DNA from: an uncultured Lachnospiraceae bacterium
Lineage (GTDB): Bacteria; Bacillota; Clostridia; Lachnospirales; Lachnospiraceae
DNA: 64,000 bases
Direction: 5' to 3'
Assembly: GCA_934351255.1 (NCBI GenBank)
Contig: CAKRJH010000002.1
Location: 124,001-188,000, forward strand
The first letter of the stretch is position 1. The number at the start of each line of letters is the position of its first letter. This document shows, piece by piece, positions 49,664-58,127 of this stretch. The notes under the pieces are model-generated. The model searched no databases. It saw only the letters and a program-made list of their open reading frames with translations, and had not been told where the DNA came from. The translations under genes and the position numbers were made by a program.

Positions 49664-51016
49664 TTAAAATGGCATCTTCGGAAATCCTCCGGAGAGGAAT
49701 CCCTTCTTTTTACCTTTGCCAGACATCATTCCTGACATCTGTTTCATCATTTTCTTGGACTGTTCGTACTGTTTCATCAGTTTGTTGACCTCTGAAATAT
49801 CTACGCCTGCGCCCTTGGCGATCCGTCTTTTACGGGATGGGTTAATCAGGGCCGGATTTCCACGCTCCTCAGGAGTCATGGAATAGATAATAGCCTCTGT
49901 TCCCTTGAACACATCGTCATCTATTTCCATATCAGCCGGCAGTCCCATACCCGGCATCATGCTCAGGATACTCTGGATACCACCCATCTTCTTCATCTGG
50001 GCCAGCTGATCTAAGAAATCATTAAAATCGAATTCCGCCTTGCGGAACTTTTTCTCCATCTCACGGGCTTTGTCCTGGTCGATCTGTGCCTCTGCCTTCT
50101 CAATCAGGGTAAGCACATCGCCCATGCCCAAAATACGGGATGCCATACGATCCGGGTAAAACTGCTCCAGATCGGAAAGCTTTTCTCCCATGCCGACATA
50201 CAGAATCGGCTTGCCGGTCACCGCACGGATGGAAAGTGCAGCACCGCCTCGGGTGTCACCATCAAGTTTGGTAAGGATCACTCCGTCCAGTCCGATCTTC
50301 TCGTCAAATGTCTTTGCAACATTGACCGCATCCTGACCGGTCATCGCATCCACCACCAGAATACTCTGGTCGACCTCCACGCCCTCCTTAATCTCCTGAA
50401 GTTCTGCCATCATGTCCTCATCGACATGAAGACGTCCTGCGGTATCCAGGATCACGACGTTGAGTTTGTTCTTTGCCGCATGCTGGATCGCTGCTCTGGC
50501 AATATCCACCGGCTTGTGGTTTGTCCCCATCGAGAAGACCTCCACACCCTGCTTCTCACCGTTGATCTTCAACTGATCGATTGCGGCCGGCCTGTAAATG
50601 TCGCAGGCTGCCAGAAGTGGCTGACGCCCTTTCTGTTTGAGTTTACCGGCAATCTTGGCGGTCGTCGTCGTCTTACCGGCTCCCTGCAGACCACACATCA
50701 GAAGCACTGTGATCTCTGAGGCATTCTTCAGTTTGATCTCGGTCGTCTCACTGCCCATGAGGTTTACCAGTTCCTCATTGACCAGCTTGATCACCATCTG
50801 TCCGGGGGTTAAGGAGTTCATCACGTCCTGACCTACTGCACGCTCCTGCACGGTCTTGGTAAAGTTCTTAACCACACGGAAATTTACATCTGCTTCCAGA
50901 AGTGCCATCTTGACTTCCTTGAGCGCGGCTTTTACGTCGTCCTCCGTCAATCGGCCTTTGCTGCGCAGATTTTTGAATACATTCTGTAGTTTTTCTGTTA
51001 AGCTGTCAAATGCCAT
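49664..51016 (-). CDS. ffh: Signal recognition particle protein Ffh
   Basis: Ffh binds SRP RNA and signal peptides and docks on FtsY. The 450-residue protein has the N domain, the G domain with GLQGAGKTTTTAKIAGKL, DTAGRLHVDEDMM and LTKLDGDTRGGAAL, and a methionine-rich M domain ending MMKQMSGMMSGKGKKKGF. The ATG at 51016 (MAFDSLTEKLQNVFK, family start) follows AAAGGC at a longish 11 bases; the upstream open frame crosses the promoter. The normal partner ylxM is not adjacent. Confidence 0.97.
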   Translation of the reverse strand: MAFDSLTEKLQNVFKNLRSKGRLTEDDVKAALKEVKMALLEADVNFRVVKNFTKTVQERAVGQDVMNSLTPGQMVIKLVNEELVNLMGSETTEIKLKNASEITVLLMCGLQGAGKTTTTAKIAGKLKQKGRQPLLAACDIYRPAAIDQLKINGEKQGVEVFSMGTNHKPVDIARAAIQHAAKNKLNVVILDTAGRLHVDEDMMAELQEIKEGVEVDQSILVVDAMTGQDAVNVAKTFDEKIGLDGVILTKLDGDTRGGAALSIRAVTGKPILYVGMGEKLSDLEQFYPDRMASRILGMGDVLTLIEKAEAQIDQDKAREMEKKFRKAEFDFNDFLDQLAQMKKMGGIQSILSMMPGMGLPADMEIDDDVFKGTEAIIYSMTPEERGNPALINPSRKRRIAKGAGVDISEVNKLMKQYEQSKKMMKQMSGMMSGKGKKKGFLSGGFPKMPF

Positions 51017-51064
51017 ATATAACCATGCCTTTCCCAAAACTGCATCATCCCAGACACATTGCCT

Positions 51065-51093
51065 AGTATAACGCACCTGCAATCTGGTGTCAA
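51065..51093 (-). promoter_or_regulatory. ffh operon promoter
   Basis: TTGACA (51088-51093) and TATACT (51065-51070) are 17 bases apart on the minus strand. The -35 is flanked by an inverted GTCAAG/CTTGAC. Confidence 0.85.
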
Positions 51094-51109
51094 GTTTTTT
51101 TCTTGACAG

Positions 51110-51137
51110 AAAAAGTGGAGATTTTCACTCCACTTTT
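51110..51137 (-). terminator. Terminator after nfnB
   Basis: Stem AAAAGTGGAG/CTCCACTTTT with a seven-base loop is followed by T residues on the minus strand, 25 bases past the nfnB stop. It ends the long smc-his-nfn transcript. Confidence 0.9.
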
Positions 51138-51162
51138 GCGTTCACGCATCTCTGCACTGCGA

Positions 51163-52551
51163 TTATTTACTTAAATACTCATCAATGCCCTTTGCGGCAG
51201 CCTTGCCGGCTCCCATCGCAAGGATAACAGTTGCGGCACCTGTCACGGCATCTCCACCGGCATATACGCCCTCCTTGGTGGTAGCACCGTTTTCTTCATC
51301 TGCCACGATACATTTCCAGCGGTTGACATCCAGTCCTTCTGTCGTAGAAGAGATCAATGGATTCGGGCTGGTACCCAGTGACATGATGACGGTATCCACA
51401 TCCAGTGTAAATTCAGATCCTGCAATCTCTACCGGTCTGCGGCGTCCGGACTCATCCGGCTCACCCAGTTCCATGCGGATACAGGTCATTCCCTTGACAT
51501 TTCCGTCTTCATCTACCAGGATCTCCTTCGGATTGGTCAGAAGATCAAAGACAATGCCCTCTTCCTTAGCATGGTGTACTTCTTCCACACGCGCAGGAAG
51601 CTCTTCCTCACTGCGTCGGTACACGATATGCACCTCTGCGCCAAGACGGAGTGCGGTACGTGCCGCATCCATTGCCACGTTTCCGCCGCCGACGACAGCC
51701 ACTTTCTTTCCGGCCACGATCGGAGTATCATAACGATCATCAAATGCCTTCATCAGGTTGCTTCTGGTCAGGTACTCATTGGCAGAGAACACACCGTTGG
51801 CATTCTCTCCCGGAATTCCCATGAACTTTGGAAGTCCGGCGCCGGAACCTACGAATACCGCATCGAATCCCTCTTCATTCAGAAGTTCATCGATCGTGGT
51901 AGCCTTTCCGATCACGACATTGGTCTCGATCTTGACCCCAAGACTCTTGACATTCTCGACCTCGGCATCCACCACGACACTCTTCGGAAGACGAAACTCC
52001 GGAATACCATAGGATAACACACCGCCGGCCTTGTGCAGTGCCTCAAAGATCGTCACATCATATCCTGCCTTGGCCAGATCACCGGCACAGGTCAGTCCGG
52101 CTGGCCCGGAACCGATCACAGCGACCTTCTTTCCCTTCTTCTCACCGGAAGTCTGTGGCTTGATTCCCTGCTCTCTTGCAGTATCTGCCACAAATCGCTC
52201 CAGCTTACCGATGGATACCGGATCACCCTTGAACCCACGGATACACTTGGCCTCACACTGGCTCTCCTGTGGACATACACGTCCGCAGACTGCAGGAAGC
52301 GCGGAATATTTGCTGATCACCTGATAAGCAGCCGGAACATCACCCTCGACTACCTTGCCAATGAATCCCGGAATATCGATACTTACCGGACATCCCTTGA
52401 CACACTGCGGATTCTTGCACTGCAGACAGCGTGTTGCCTCCGCCTGTGCTTCCTCCATATTATATCCGAGACATACCTCCTCAAAGTTGGCAGCTCTCAC
52501 TTTTGGATCCTGCTCGCGGACAGGAACTCTCTTTAATACATCTACTTCCAT
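51163..52551 (-). CDS. nfnB: NADH-dependent ferredoxin:NADP+ oxidoreductase, large subunit
   Basis: NfnB with NfnA couples NADP+ reduction by ferredoxin to NADH by flavin-based electron bifurcation. The 462-residue protein has cysteine clusters CLQCKNPQCVKGCP and VCGRVCPQESQCEAKC for two Fe-S centres, an FAD motif VIGSGPAGLTCAGDLAKAG and an NAD(P) motif VVGGGNVAMDAARTALRLG. Alone it resembles GltD, but its partner directly upstream in transcription is an FNR-type subunit, as in nfnAB. The ATG at 52551 follows GGAG by eight bases. It is followed by a terminator. Confidence 0.9.
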   Translation of the reverse strand: MEVDVLKRVPVREQDPKVRAANFEEVCLGYNMEEAQAEATRCLQCKNPQCVKGCPVSIDIPGFIGKVVEGDVPAAYQVISKYSALPAVCGRVCPQESQCEAKCIRGFKGDPVSIGKLERFVADTAREQGIKPQTSGEKKGKKVAVIGSGPAGLTCAGDLAKAGYDVTIFEALHKAGGVLSYGIPEFRLPKSVVVDAEVENVKSLGVKIETNVVIGKATTIDELLNEEGFDAVFVGSGAGLPKFMGIPGENANGVFSANEYLTRSNLMKAFDDRYDTPIVAGKKVAVVGGGNVAMDAARTALRLGAEVHIVYRRSEEELPARVEEVHHAKEEGIVFDLLTNPKEILVDEDGNVKGMTCIRMELGEPDESGRRRPVEIAGSEFTLDVDTVIMSLGTSPNPLISSTTEGLDVNRWKCIVADEENGATTKEGVYAGGDAVTGAATVILAMGAGKAAAKGIDEYLSK

Positions 52552-52583
52552 GAATCTATCTCCAATCTTTTGCATTCTCTGAG

Positions 52584-53465
52584 TTAGTGGCAGTTACCGC
52601 ATCCACCGTGATGGGTCTTGCCCTCCTGACGGCGCAGTTTTGCACGTCCCTCTTCCGTCTGATACATACGCTGTCGTTTCATTGCCTGGTCAAAGTCCAC
52701 CAGATGTCCGTCAAACTCCGGTCCATCTACACAGGCAAACTTGATCTCGTCTCCCACCTGAAGACGGCAGGCACCGCACATACCGGTTCCATCCACCATG
52801 ATTGGATTCATGCTGACGATTGTCGGTATCTCCAGTTTCTTGGTAAGCAGGCAGACAAATTTCATCATGATCATCGGTCCGATCGCTACCACTCTGGTAT
52901 ACTTCTTTCCGTGGTTGTCCACCAGATCATTGATCTGATCACAGCCATTGCCGTGGAAACCATAGGATCCATCGTCGGTTGCAATATAGAGATTTGCAGC
53001 GACCTCACGCATCTGATCTTCCAGGATCAGGAGGTCTTTATTTCTGGCACCGATAATGACATCTACATCAATACCGTGCTCATGCATCCACTTGACCTGT
53101 GGATATACCGGTGCGGTTCCCACACCACCACAGACAAACAGAATATTTTCTTTCTTCAGCTCTTCCAGCGGCATCTCGATCAGCTCGGAAGCACAGCCCA
53201 GAGGACCTACAAAATCCTCAAATGCCTCTCCGACTTCATACTCAGCCATCTCTTCTGTCGAAGCACCTACCGTCTGAAATACTATGGTAACGGTACCTGC
53301 TTCGCGGTCATAATCACAGACCGTAAGCGGAATTCTCTCCCCTTCTTCGTCCATCTTTACGATAACGAACTGACCTGGCTGACAGTGTTTTGCCACCCTG
53401 GGAGCCTCAATATCCATCAACCAGATATTGTTGGCCAGGTACTCTTTCTTCAAAATTTTAAACAT
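52584..53465 (-). CDS. nfnA: NADH-dependent ferredoxin:NADP+ oxidoreductase, small subunit
   Basis: The 293-residue FNR-type subunit has an FAD domain (KHCQPGQFVIVKMDEEGERIP), an NAD domain (ENILFVCGGVGTAPVYPQV) and a 2Fe-2S binding motif in TGMCGACRLQVGDEIKFACV, the pattern of NfnA and dihydroorotate dehydrogenase electron-transfer subunits. The C-terminus is Cys/His-rich (HHGGCGNCH). The ATG at 53465 has GGAGG six bases upstream. The linked nfnB identifies it as NfnA rather than PyrK. Confidence 0.9.
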   Translation of the reverse strand: MFKILKKEYLANNIWLMDIEAPRVAKHCQPGQFVIVKMDEEGERIPLTVCDYDREAGTVTIVFQTVGASTEEMAEYEVGEAFEDFVGPLGCASELIEMPLEELKKENILFVCGGVGTAPVYPQVKWMHEHGIDVDVIIGARNKDLLILEDQMREVAANLYIATDDGSYGFHGNGCDQINDLVDNHGKKYTRVVAIGPMIMMKFVCLLTKKLEIPTIVSMNPIMVDGTGMCGACRLQVGDEIKFACVDGPEFDGHLVDFDQAMKRQRMYQTEEGRAKLRRQEGKTHHGGCGNCH

Positions 53466-53490
53466 GCCTATCCTCCATAATATAGTATCT

Positions 53491-53982
53491 TTATTCAAAT
53501 GCTTCCAGTCCATTGCAGGTAGACAGAAAACTATTAGAATACCTATGATCTGCGCTGACATTGTCTCCAAACCAGGCAGGCGGTACAAACCGGGCAGCGT
53601 CCTGTTCATCGCAGAACTCTACCTCCACAAACACCAGTCCCTCCAGATGACCGTGGAACACATCCAGTTCCGCAATATGGCCGTCCTCAAGGCTGATCAG
53701 ATAACGGCTCTTGGTGATCAGGTGGCCGTCCACCTTCTCTCTCAGGTGCAGATATCCGCTACGGCCAAGCGCAGCCTCGATCTCCTGATTGACCCGGACA
53801 TCCCCTCCGGACTCCTCACCGTCTCCCATGCGGGATTTGTAGGTGAGAATATACCGGTCATCACTCTGACGGATCCGCACCACGGGATCCACACAGAGAT
53901 ATCCCTGTTCGATCCTGTGGCATGGATAGGATTCCAGATCCTCTGGCATGGTATTTACCAGAAATTTCTTTTCGATCTCCAT
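53491..53982 (-). CDS. CYTH-domain protein (triphosphate tunnel enzyme)
   Basis: The 163-residue protein starts with the CYTH signature MEIEKKFLV (ExExK) and continues with strands rich in Arg, Lys and Glu (VVRIRQSDDRYILTYKSR, LREKVDGHLITKSRYLISL, VFVEVEFCDEQDAARFVPP). CYTH proteins hydrolyse inorganic triphosphate or thiamine triphosphate with Mg ions. The substrate is uncertain. The gene follows the 55-residue membrane protein by three bases, with GGAG eight bases before its ATG. Confidence 0.88.
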   Translation of the reverse strand: MEIEKKFLVNTMPEDLESYPCHRIEQGYLCVDPVVRIRQSDDRYILTYKSRMGDGEESGGDVRVNQEIEAALGRSGYLHLREKVDGHLITKSRYLISLEDGHIAELDVFHGHLEGLVFVEVEFCDEQDAARFVPPAWFGDNVSADHRYSNSFLSTCNGLEAFE

Positions 53983-53985
53983 GGG

Positions 53986-54153
53986 TTACTCTCCATGCTC
54001 CATCTTCGCATTTTTATTTTTGCGGAGACGGATTCCAAGACCGATCGCTGCCAATGCTACAACAGCACTTACTGCATACTTCACTACATAGTAAGCAAGG
54101 GCCTGTCCAAATGTCAGGTCTGCGATGGTTTTTGCAAGATAAACAGAAAACAT
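53986..54153 (-). CDS. 55-residue single-pass membrane protein, unknown
   Basis: The product starts MFSVYLAKTIADLTFGQALA, has a membrane segment (YYVVKYAVSAVVALAAIGLG) and a basic tail (IRLRKNKNAK). GGAGG precedes its ATG by five bases. It lies 30 bases after the HisIE fusion gene and three bases before the CYTH gene, so it is embedded in the operon. I do not recognise a family. The positive tail after the hydrophobic segment predicts a cytoplasmic C-terminus. Confidence 0.75.
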   Translation of the reverse strand: MFSVYLAKTIADLTFGQALAYYVVKYAVSAVVALAAIGLGIRLRKNKNAKMEHGE

Positions 54154-54183
54154 AATTGCCTCCATTCTATAACATCTATAATA

Positions 54184-55440
54184 CTATCGACGGTTGACCA
54201 GTTCCTTCATAATGTCGGACCAGTCTAAGTCGCATTGTACCATAAGAACCATGAGATGGTACAGATAATCTGCGATCTCATATTTTAATTCCTCAGCATC
54301 CGGATTCTTTGCAGCGATCACAATCTCAGTGTTCTCCTCGCCGACTTTCTTCAGGATCTTGTCAATGCCGTGGTCGAAGAGATAGTTGGTATAGGAACCT
54401 TCCTTTGGATGCTCCTTTCTGTCCTGGATCGTACGCAGATCCTCACTGAGCACCGTCATTGGATTGGTATCGACATACTCTCTGGATGCAAGACTGCGGT
54501 AAAAACAGGATCTGTGTCCGGTATGACACGCTGCACCTATCTGCCGTACCTTGGCAAGGATCGTATCCTGATCACAGTCGATCATCAGTTTTTTGACATA
54601 CTGATAATGTCCGGAAGTCTCTCCCTTACACCACAATTCCTGACGGCTGCGGCTATAGTAGGTCATCTTTCCGGTATCGAGGGTCGCCTGAAAGGCCTCC
54701 TCATTCATATAGGCTACCATCAGTACTTCACTGGTACGGTAATCCTGTACAACCACCGGCACCAGTCCATTGTCCAATGTCTTGAAATCCGCCCAGGTCA
54801 TATTGCTCTCAAAGAGTTCCACGTCAATGTCCTGTCCTGCCAGTCCCTTTTTGGCCTTGTAGAGATCCTTCTCCTCATAGTAGTTGGTCAGGATTGCCTC
54901 CACATGATCCAGTTCGAGGATCGATGCCACATCGTGTCGGGCCAGACTGTCACGGATCATCACCGGAACACGGCATCCGCGGATTGCCTCTTTTAACTTG
55001 TCACTGATCTCCACATGCTTGAGGATGATCGTGCCAAATCCCATATCCAGAAAACCGTTTAACTGCTCTGCCGTCTGGAAATCGTGCATCATGTCGATCT
55101 CGATCGCCAGCTTTTCCGGATCAAAACGAGATGTGATCTCGCGAAGTTCCTTTTCCTCCGGAAGCATGGCCTTACGGATGACCACCTGGGTCGCTCCGGT
55201 GTAGAGTGCTTTCTTGGCATCCTCAAAACGATTGACATAGACACCGACGATAAACGGCATATCTACCGTCTTGTCTACCTGACGAGCCGTAGCAAGAAAC
55301 TCCTCATGTGCCGCCTCGTCCCCTGTATAATTGTAAAGAAACAGACCGTCTGCCCCCTGGCAGCTGTAACGGTCCGCCAGCGCAACCACATTGGCGCTGA
55401 CATCATTTTCTGCATCAATAAATGGAATTATCTTCTTCAT
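54184..55440 (-). CDS. hisIE: HisA/HisF-like domain fused to HisI-HisE
   Basis: The 418-residue protein has three parts. Residues 1-210 resemble the HisA/HisF barrel (IIPFIDAEN, YSCQGADGLFLYNYT, DAKKALYTGATQVVI) but both glycine-rich phosphate loops are gone: GGGVR reads GVYVN (66-70) and ASGG reads IRDS (162-165). Residues 214-325 are phosphoribosyl-AMP cyclohydrolase with WCKGETSGHYQYVK, DCDQDT and CHTGHRSC. Residues 335-418 are phosphoribosyl-ATP pyrophosphatase (GEENTEIVIA, EIADYLYHLMVLM). HisI and HisE should be active for steps 2 and 3 of histidine synthesis; the barrel is probably structural. The ATG at 55440 has GGAGG five bases upstream. hisA, hisF, hisH and hisC are not in the window. 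Confidence 0.92.
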   Translation of the reverse strand: MKKIIPFIDAENDVSANVVALADRYSCQGADGLFLYNYTGDEAAHEEFLATARQVDKTVDMPFIVGVYVNRFEDAKKALYTGATQVVIRKAMLPEEKELREITSRFDPEKLAIEIDMMHDFQTAEQLNGFLDMGFGTIILKHVEISDKLKEAIRGCRVPVMIRDSLARHDVASILELDHVEAILTNYYEEKDLYKAKKGLAGQDIDVELFESNMTWADFKTLDNGLVPVVVQDYRTSEVLMVAYMNEEAFQATLDTGKMTYYSRSRQELWCKGETSGHYQYVKKLMIDCDQDTILAKVRQIGAACHTGHRSCFYRSLASREYVDTNPMTVLSEDLRTIQDRKEHPKEGSYTNYLFDHGIDKILKKVGEENTEIVIAAKNPDAEELKYEIADYLYHLMVLMVQCDLDWSDIMKELVNRR

Positions 55441-55467
55441 GGTAACCTCCATTCTGTGTTCATTTAT

Positions 55468-56055
55468 CTACAGACTCCCCTTGGTGGAAAGGACATCTTC
55501 AATCCTCGGATCGCTCATCACTGCCATATCCAGAGCCTTTGCAAAGGACTTAAACGCCGCCTCGATCAGATGATGGTTATTCACACCATCCAGCTTACGG
55601 ATATGAAGATTCATCGCCGCGCTGTAGCTGACAGCATAGAAAAACTCATGAACCATCTCGGTGTCAAATCCTCCCACGCGCTCCACAGTCAGTGGCAGAT
55701 CCATCTGAAGATACGGTCTGCCCGACAGATCCAGCGCACATAATACTAGGGACTCGTCCATCGGAAGCATACACTCCCCAAAACGCCGTATCCCCTTTTT
55801 GTCGCCAAGAGCCCGGCTGATTGCCGTTCCCAACACAATGCCGGTATCTTCGATCGTGTGATGGCAGTCCACCTCGAGATCTCCCTGCACGTTTACCGTC
55901 AGATCAAACAGACCATGGCGTGCAAAACTATTCAGCATATGATCAAAAAAACCTATGCCTGTATGGATGTCCGCCTGTCCGCTTCCATCCAGATCCAAAG
56001 AAATCGTGATATCTGTCTCCCCCGTCGTGCGGGTAATTGTCGCGCTTCGACTCAT
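55468..56055 (-). CDS. hisB: Imidazoleglycerol-phosphate dehydratase
   Basis: The monofunctional 195-residue HisB removes water from IGP. It shows the manganese-site motifs GIGFFDHMLNSFARHG, DCHHTIEDTGI, DGVNNHHLIEAAFKSF. No phosphatase domain is fused, as normal for Firmicutes. 27 bases upstream of the HisIE fusion gene. Confidence 0.97.
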   Translation of the reverse strand: MSRSATITRTTGETDITISLDLDGSGQADIHTGIGFFDHMLNSFARHGLFDLTVNVQGDLEVDCHHTIEDTGIVLGTAISRALGDKKGIRRFGECMLPMDESLVLCALDLSGRPYLQMDLPLTVERVGGFDTEMVHEFFYAVSYSAAMNLHIRKLDGVNNHHLIEAAFKSFAKALDMAVMSDPRIEDVLSTKGSL

Positions 56056-56121
56056 GCCTCATCCTCCTTCGCCATGTGACGATATCCTACATGGTATTTC
56101 TTAATTATACACCATTCCTGT

Positions 56122-57414
56122 CTACTTTTCAAAACGTACCGCAATGGAATTTGCATGAGCCGTCAGTTTCTCCGCTTTTGCAAATGCCTCAATGTCCAGA
56201 TGAATGGCCTCCAGTGCCTCTCTCGAATAGGAAATAATACTGGATTTTTTGATAAAGTCATCCACAGACAGCGGTGAGAAGAACTTCGCCGTTCCGTTGG
56301 TCGGAAGGACATGATTCGGTCCTGCAAAATAATCGCCTAACGGCTCGCTGCTGTTCTCTCCCAGAAAGATGGCGCCCGCATTGCGGATGCGTGTCATCGT
56401 GTCAAATGGATTGGCAGTCATGATCTCCAGATGTTCAGATGCGATCTCATTGGCCGTGTCAATGGCATCCTGCATGCTGTCTGCCACCAGGATATATCCG
56501 TAGGAATCCAATGACTTCTGGATGATCTCCTTTCTGGAAAGATCCTTTACGAAGCCATCCACCTCCTCGGACACCTTCTTCGCCAGATCCATGCTGGTCG
56601 TAACCAGGATCGCGCTGGCCAGCTCATCATGCTCTGCCTGGGACAGAAGATCGGCTGCCACATATCTTGGATTGGCAGTCTCATCCGCCAGGACCAGGAT
56701 CTCGCTTGGTCCGGCAATGGAATCAATGCTGACATGTCCATATACGGATTTTTTGGCCAGAGCCACAAAGATATTTCCCGGTCCTACGATCTTGTCTACC
56801 TTTTTGATACTCTCGGTCCCAAAGGCCAGTGCTGCGATCGCCTGTGCACCGCCGACTTTGTAGATCTCATCCACTCCGGCTTCATGTGCAGCGACCAGAG
56901 TGACCGGATATACCTTGCCATCCTTTGACGGCGGTGTGGTCATCACAATCTTGTTGACTCCGGCCACCTTGGCAGGAACAATATTCATCAGTACGGAGGA
57001 AGGATACACTGCCTTTCCTCCCGGTACATACACACCCACGCGTTCCAGCGCTGTGATCTTCTGGCCAAGAAGCGTTCCGTCCGGTTTGCTGTCAAACCAG
57101 CTGTAGCGAACCTGCTTCTCATGGTATGTACGGATATTGACCAACGCCTTGCGGATAACATCAATCAGTTCCTGATCCACCAGACTGTACGCCTCCTCGA
57201 TCTCCTCCGGAGTCACACGGATCGTCTCCGGTGTGATCGTCACACCGTCAAACTTCTCTGTGTAGGCAAACAATGCCTTGTCCTTGTCCTTTTTGACCGC
57301 ATCCAGGATCTCATCTACCGCATCCTGGAACTTGCCATACTGGTTTGGACTGCGCTTTAACATGTTCTCTAAAATATTCTGCTTGGATTCTTCTGTCAAT
57401 TCTACGATTCTCAT
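56122..57414 (-). CDS. hisD: Histidinol dehydrogenase
   Basis: HisD oxidises histidinol to histidine in two NAD steps with zinc. The 430-residue protein has PGGKAVYPSSVLMNIVPAKV, VDKIVGPGNIFVALAK, GPSEILVLADETANP, LSQAEHDELASAIL and AGPNHVLPTNGTA. Its ATG shares one base with the hisG stop (TAATG). Confidence 0.97.
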   Translation of the reverse strand: MRIVELTEESKQNILENMLKRSPNQYGKFQDAVDEILDAVKKDKDKALFAYTEKFDGVTITPETIRVTPEEIEEAYSLVDQELIDVIRKALVNIRTYHEKQVRYSWFDSKPDGTLLGQKITALERVGVYVPGGKAVYPSSVLMNIVPAKVAGVNKIVMTTPPSKDGKVYPVTLVAAHEAGVDEIYKVGGAQAIAALAFGTESIKKVDKIVGPGNIFVALAKKSVYGHVSIDSIAGPSEILVLADETANPRYVAADLLSQAEHDELASAILVTTSMDLAKKVSEEVDGFVKDLSRKEIIQKSLDSYGYILVADSMQDAIDTANEIASEHLEIMTANPFDTMTRIRNAGAIFLGENSSEPLGDYFAGPNHVLPTNGTAKFFSPLSVDDFIKKSSIISYSREALEAIHLDIEAFAKAEKLTAHANSIAVRFEK

Positions 57415-58049
57415 TAGATTACCCCCTTCAGGTCACGGATTAACTTTGTAATACGCTCGTGTTCCATCTTCATGCTCACTTCATTAACTACCACTCTGGC
57501 AGACAACGGACAGATCTCTTCGAGAACCTCCAGCCCGTTCTCCCTCAGTGTTGAACCTGTCTCCACAATATCTACGATCACCTCGGACAATCCGACAATC
57601 GGTGCCAGTTCCACGGAACCGTTCAGTTTGATGATCTCCACCGTCTGATGCTTGCTGTTGTAAAAATAGTCTTTGGCAATTCTTGGGTACTTGCTGGCCA
57701 CACGGATCAGAGATCCGTCATGGAGCTTTTCCTTCGCCTCGGCAGGCCCGGCCACACACATGCGGCACGTTCCGACTCCCAGATCCAGGACTTCATACAG
57801 TTTACGTCCTGCCTCCAGGATCGTATCTTTTCCTACGACACCGATGTCTGCCGCGCCCATTTCCACATAGGTCGGCACATCGGTTGCCTTGGATAAAAAG
57901 AACTTAAATCCCAGTTCTTCATTGACGAAGATCAGCTTTCTGGTCTTCTCATCCTTCATCTCTTCACATGTAATTCCAATCTGCTCCAGCAGATTTAAGG
58001 TATGCTTGGCCAGACGTCCCTTGGCCAGTGCAAATGTAATATATCTCAT
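57414..58049 (-). CDS. hisG: ATP phosphoribosyltransferase, short form
   Basis: HisG starts histidine synthesis from ATP and PRPP. The 211-residue form lacks the C-terminal regulatory domain and needs HisZ, which is encoded just upstream. Motifs: ITFALAKGRLAKHTL, ADIGVVGKDTILEAG and DIVETGSTLRENGLEVLE. I chose the ATG at 58049, six bases after GGAG, over ATGs at 58055 and 58061 that overlap that site. Its leader carries the hairpin and 19-bp repeat also found between gltB and gltD. Confidence 0.95.
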   Translation of the reverse strand: MRYITFALAKGRLAKHTLNLLEQIGITCEEMKDEKTRKLIFVNEELGFKFFLSKATDVPTYVEMGAADIGVVGKDTILEAGRKLYEVLDLGVGTCRMCVAGPAEAKEKLHDGSLIRVASKYPRIAKDYFYNSKHQTVEIIKLNGSVELAPIVGLSEVIVDIVETGSTLRENGLEVLEEICPLSARVVVNEVSMKMEHERITKLIRDLKGVI

Positions 58050-58055
58050 CGCCAT

Positions 58056-58079
58056 CTCCATTCCGGAGCGTTTCCGCTC
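58056..58079 (-). repeat. 19-bp repeat (copy 2) and GNRA hairpin before hisG
   Basis: 58056-58074 is identical to 5987-6005. On the minus strand it forms GAGCG-GAAA-CGCTC (58066-58079), a stem capped by a GNRA tetraloop, ending five bases before the hisG ribosome site. It may hold the ribosome site open or bind a factor. Confidence 0.7.
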
Positions 58080-58127
58080 TCCGTTTAATTTATAAGAAAA
58101 TGCTCGTAATACAGCGAAATGATGTGT

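Noticed and set aside
51163..52551. Second gltD-type glutamate synthase small subunit
   Set aside because: The domain layout is GltD-like, but it is paired with an FNR-type 2Fe-2S subunit, and a complete gltBD already exists, so NfnB is the better call.
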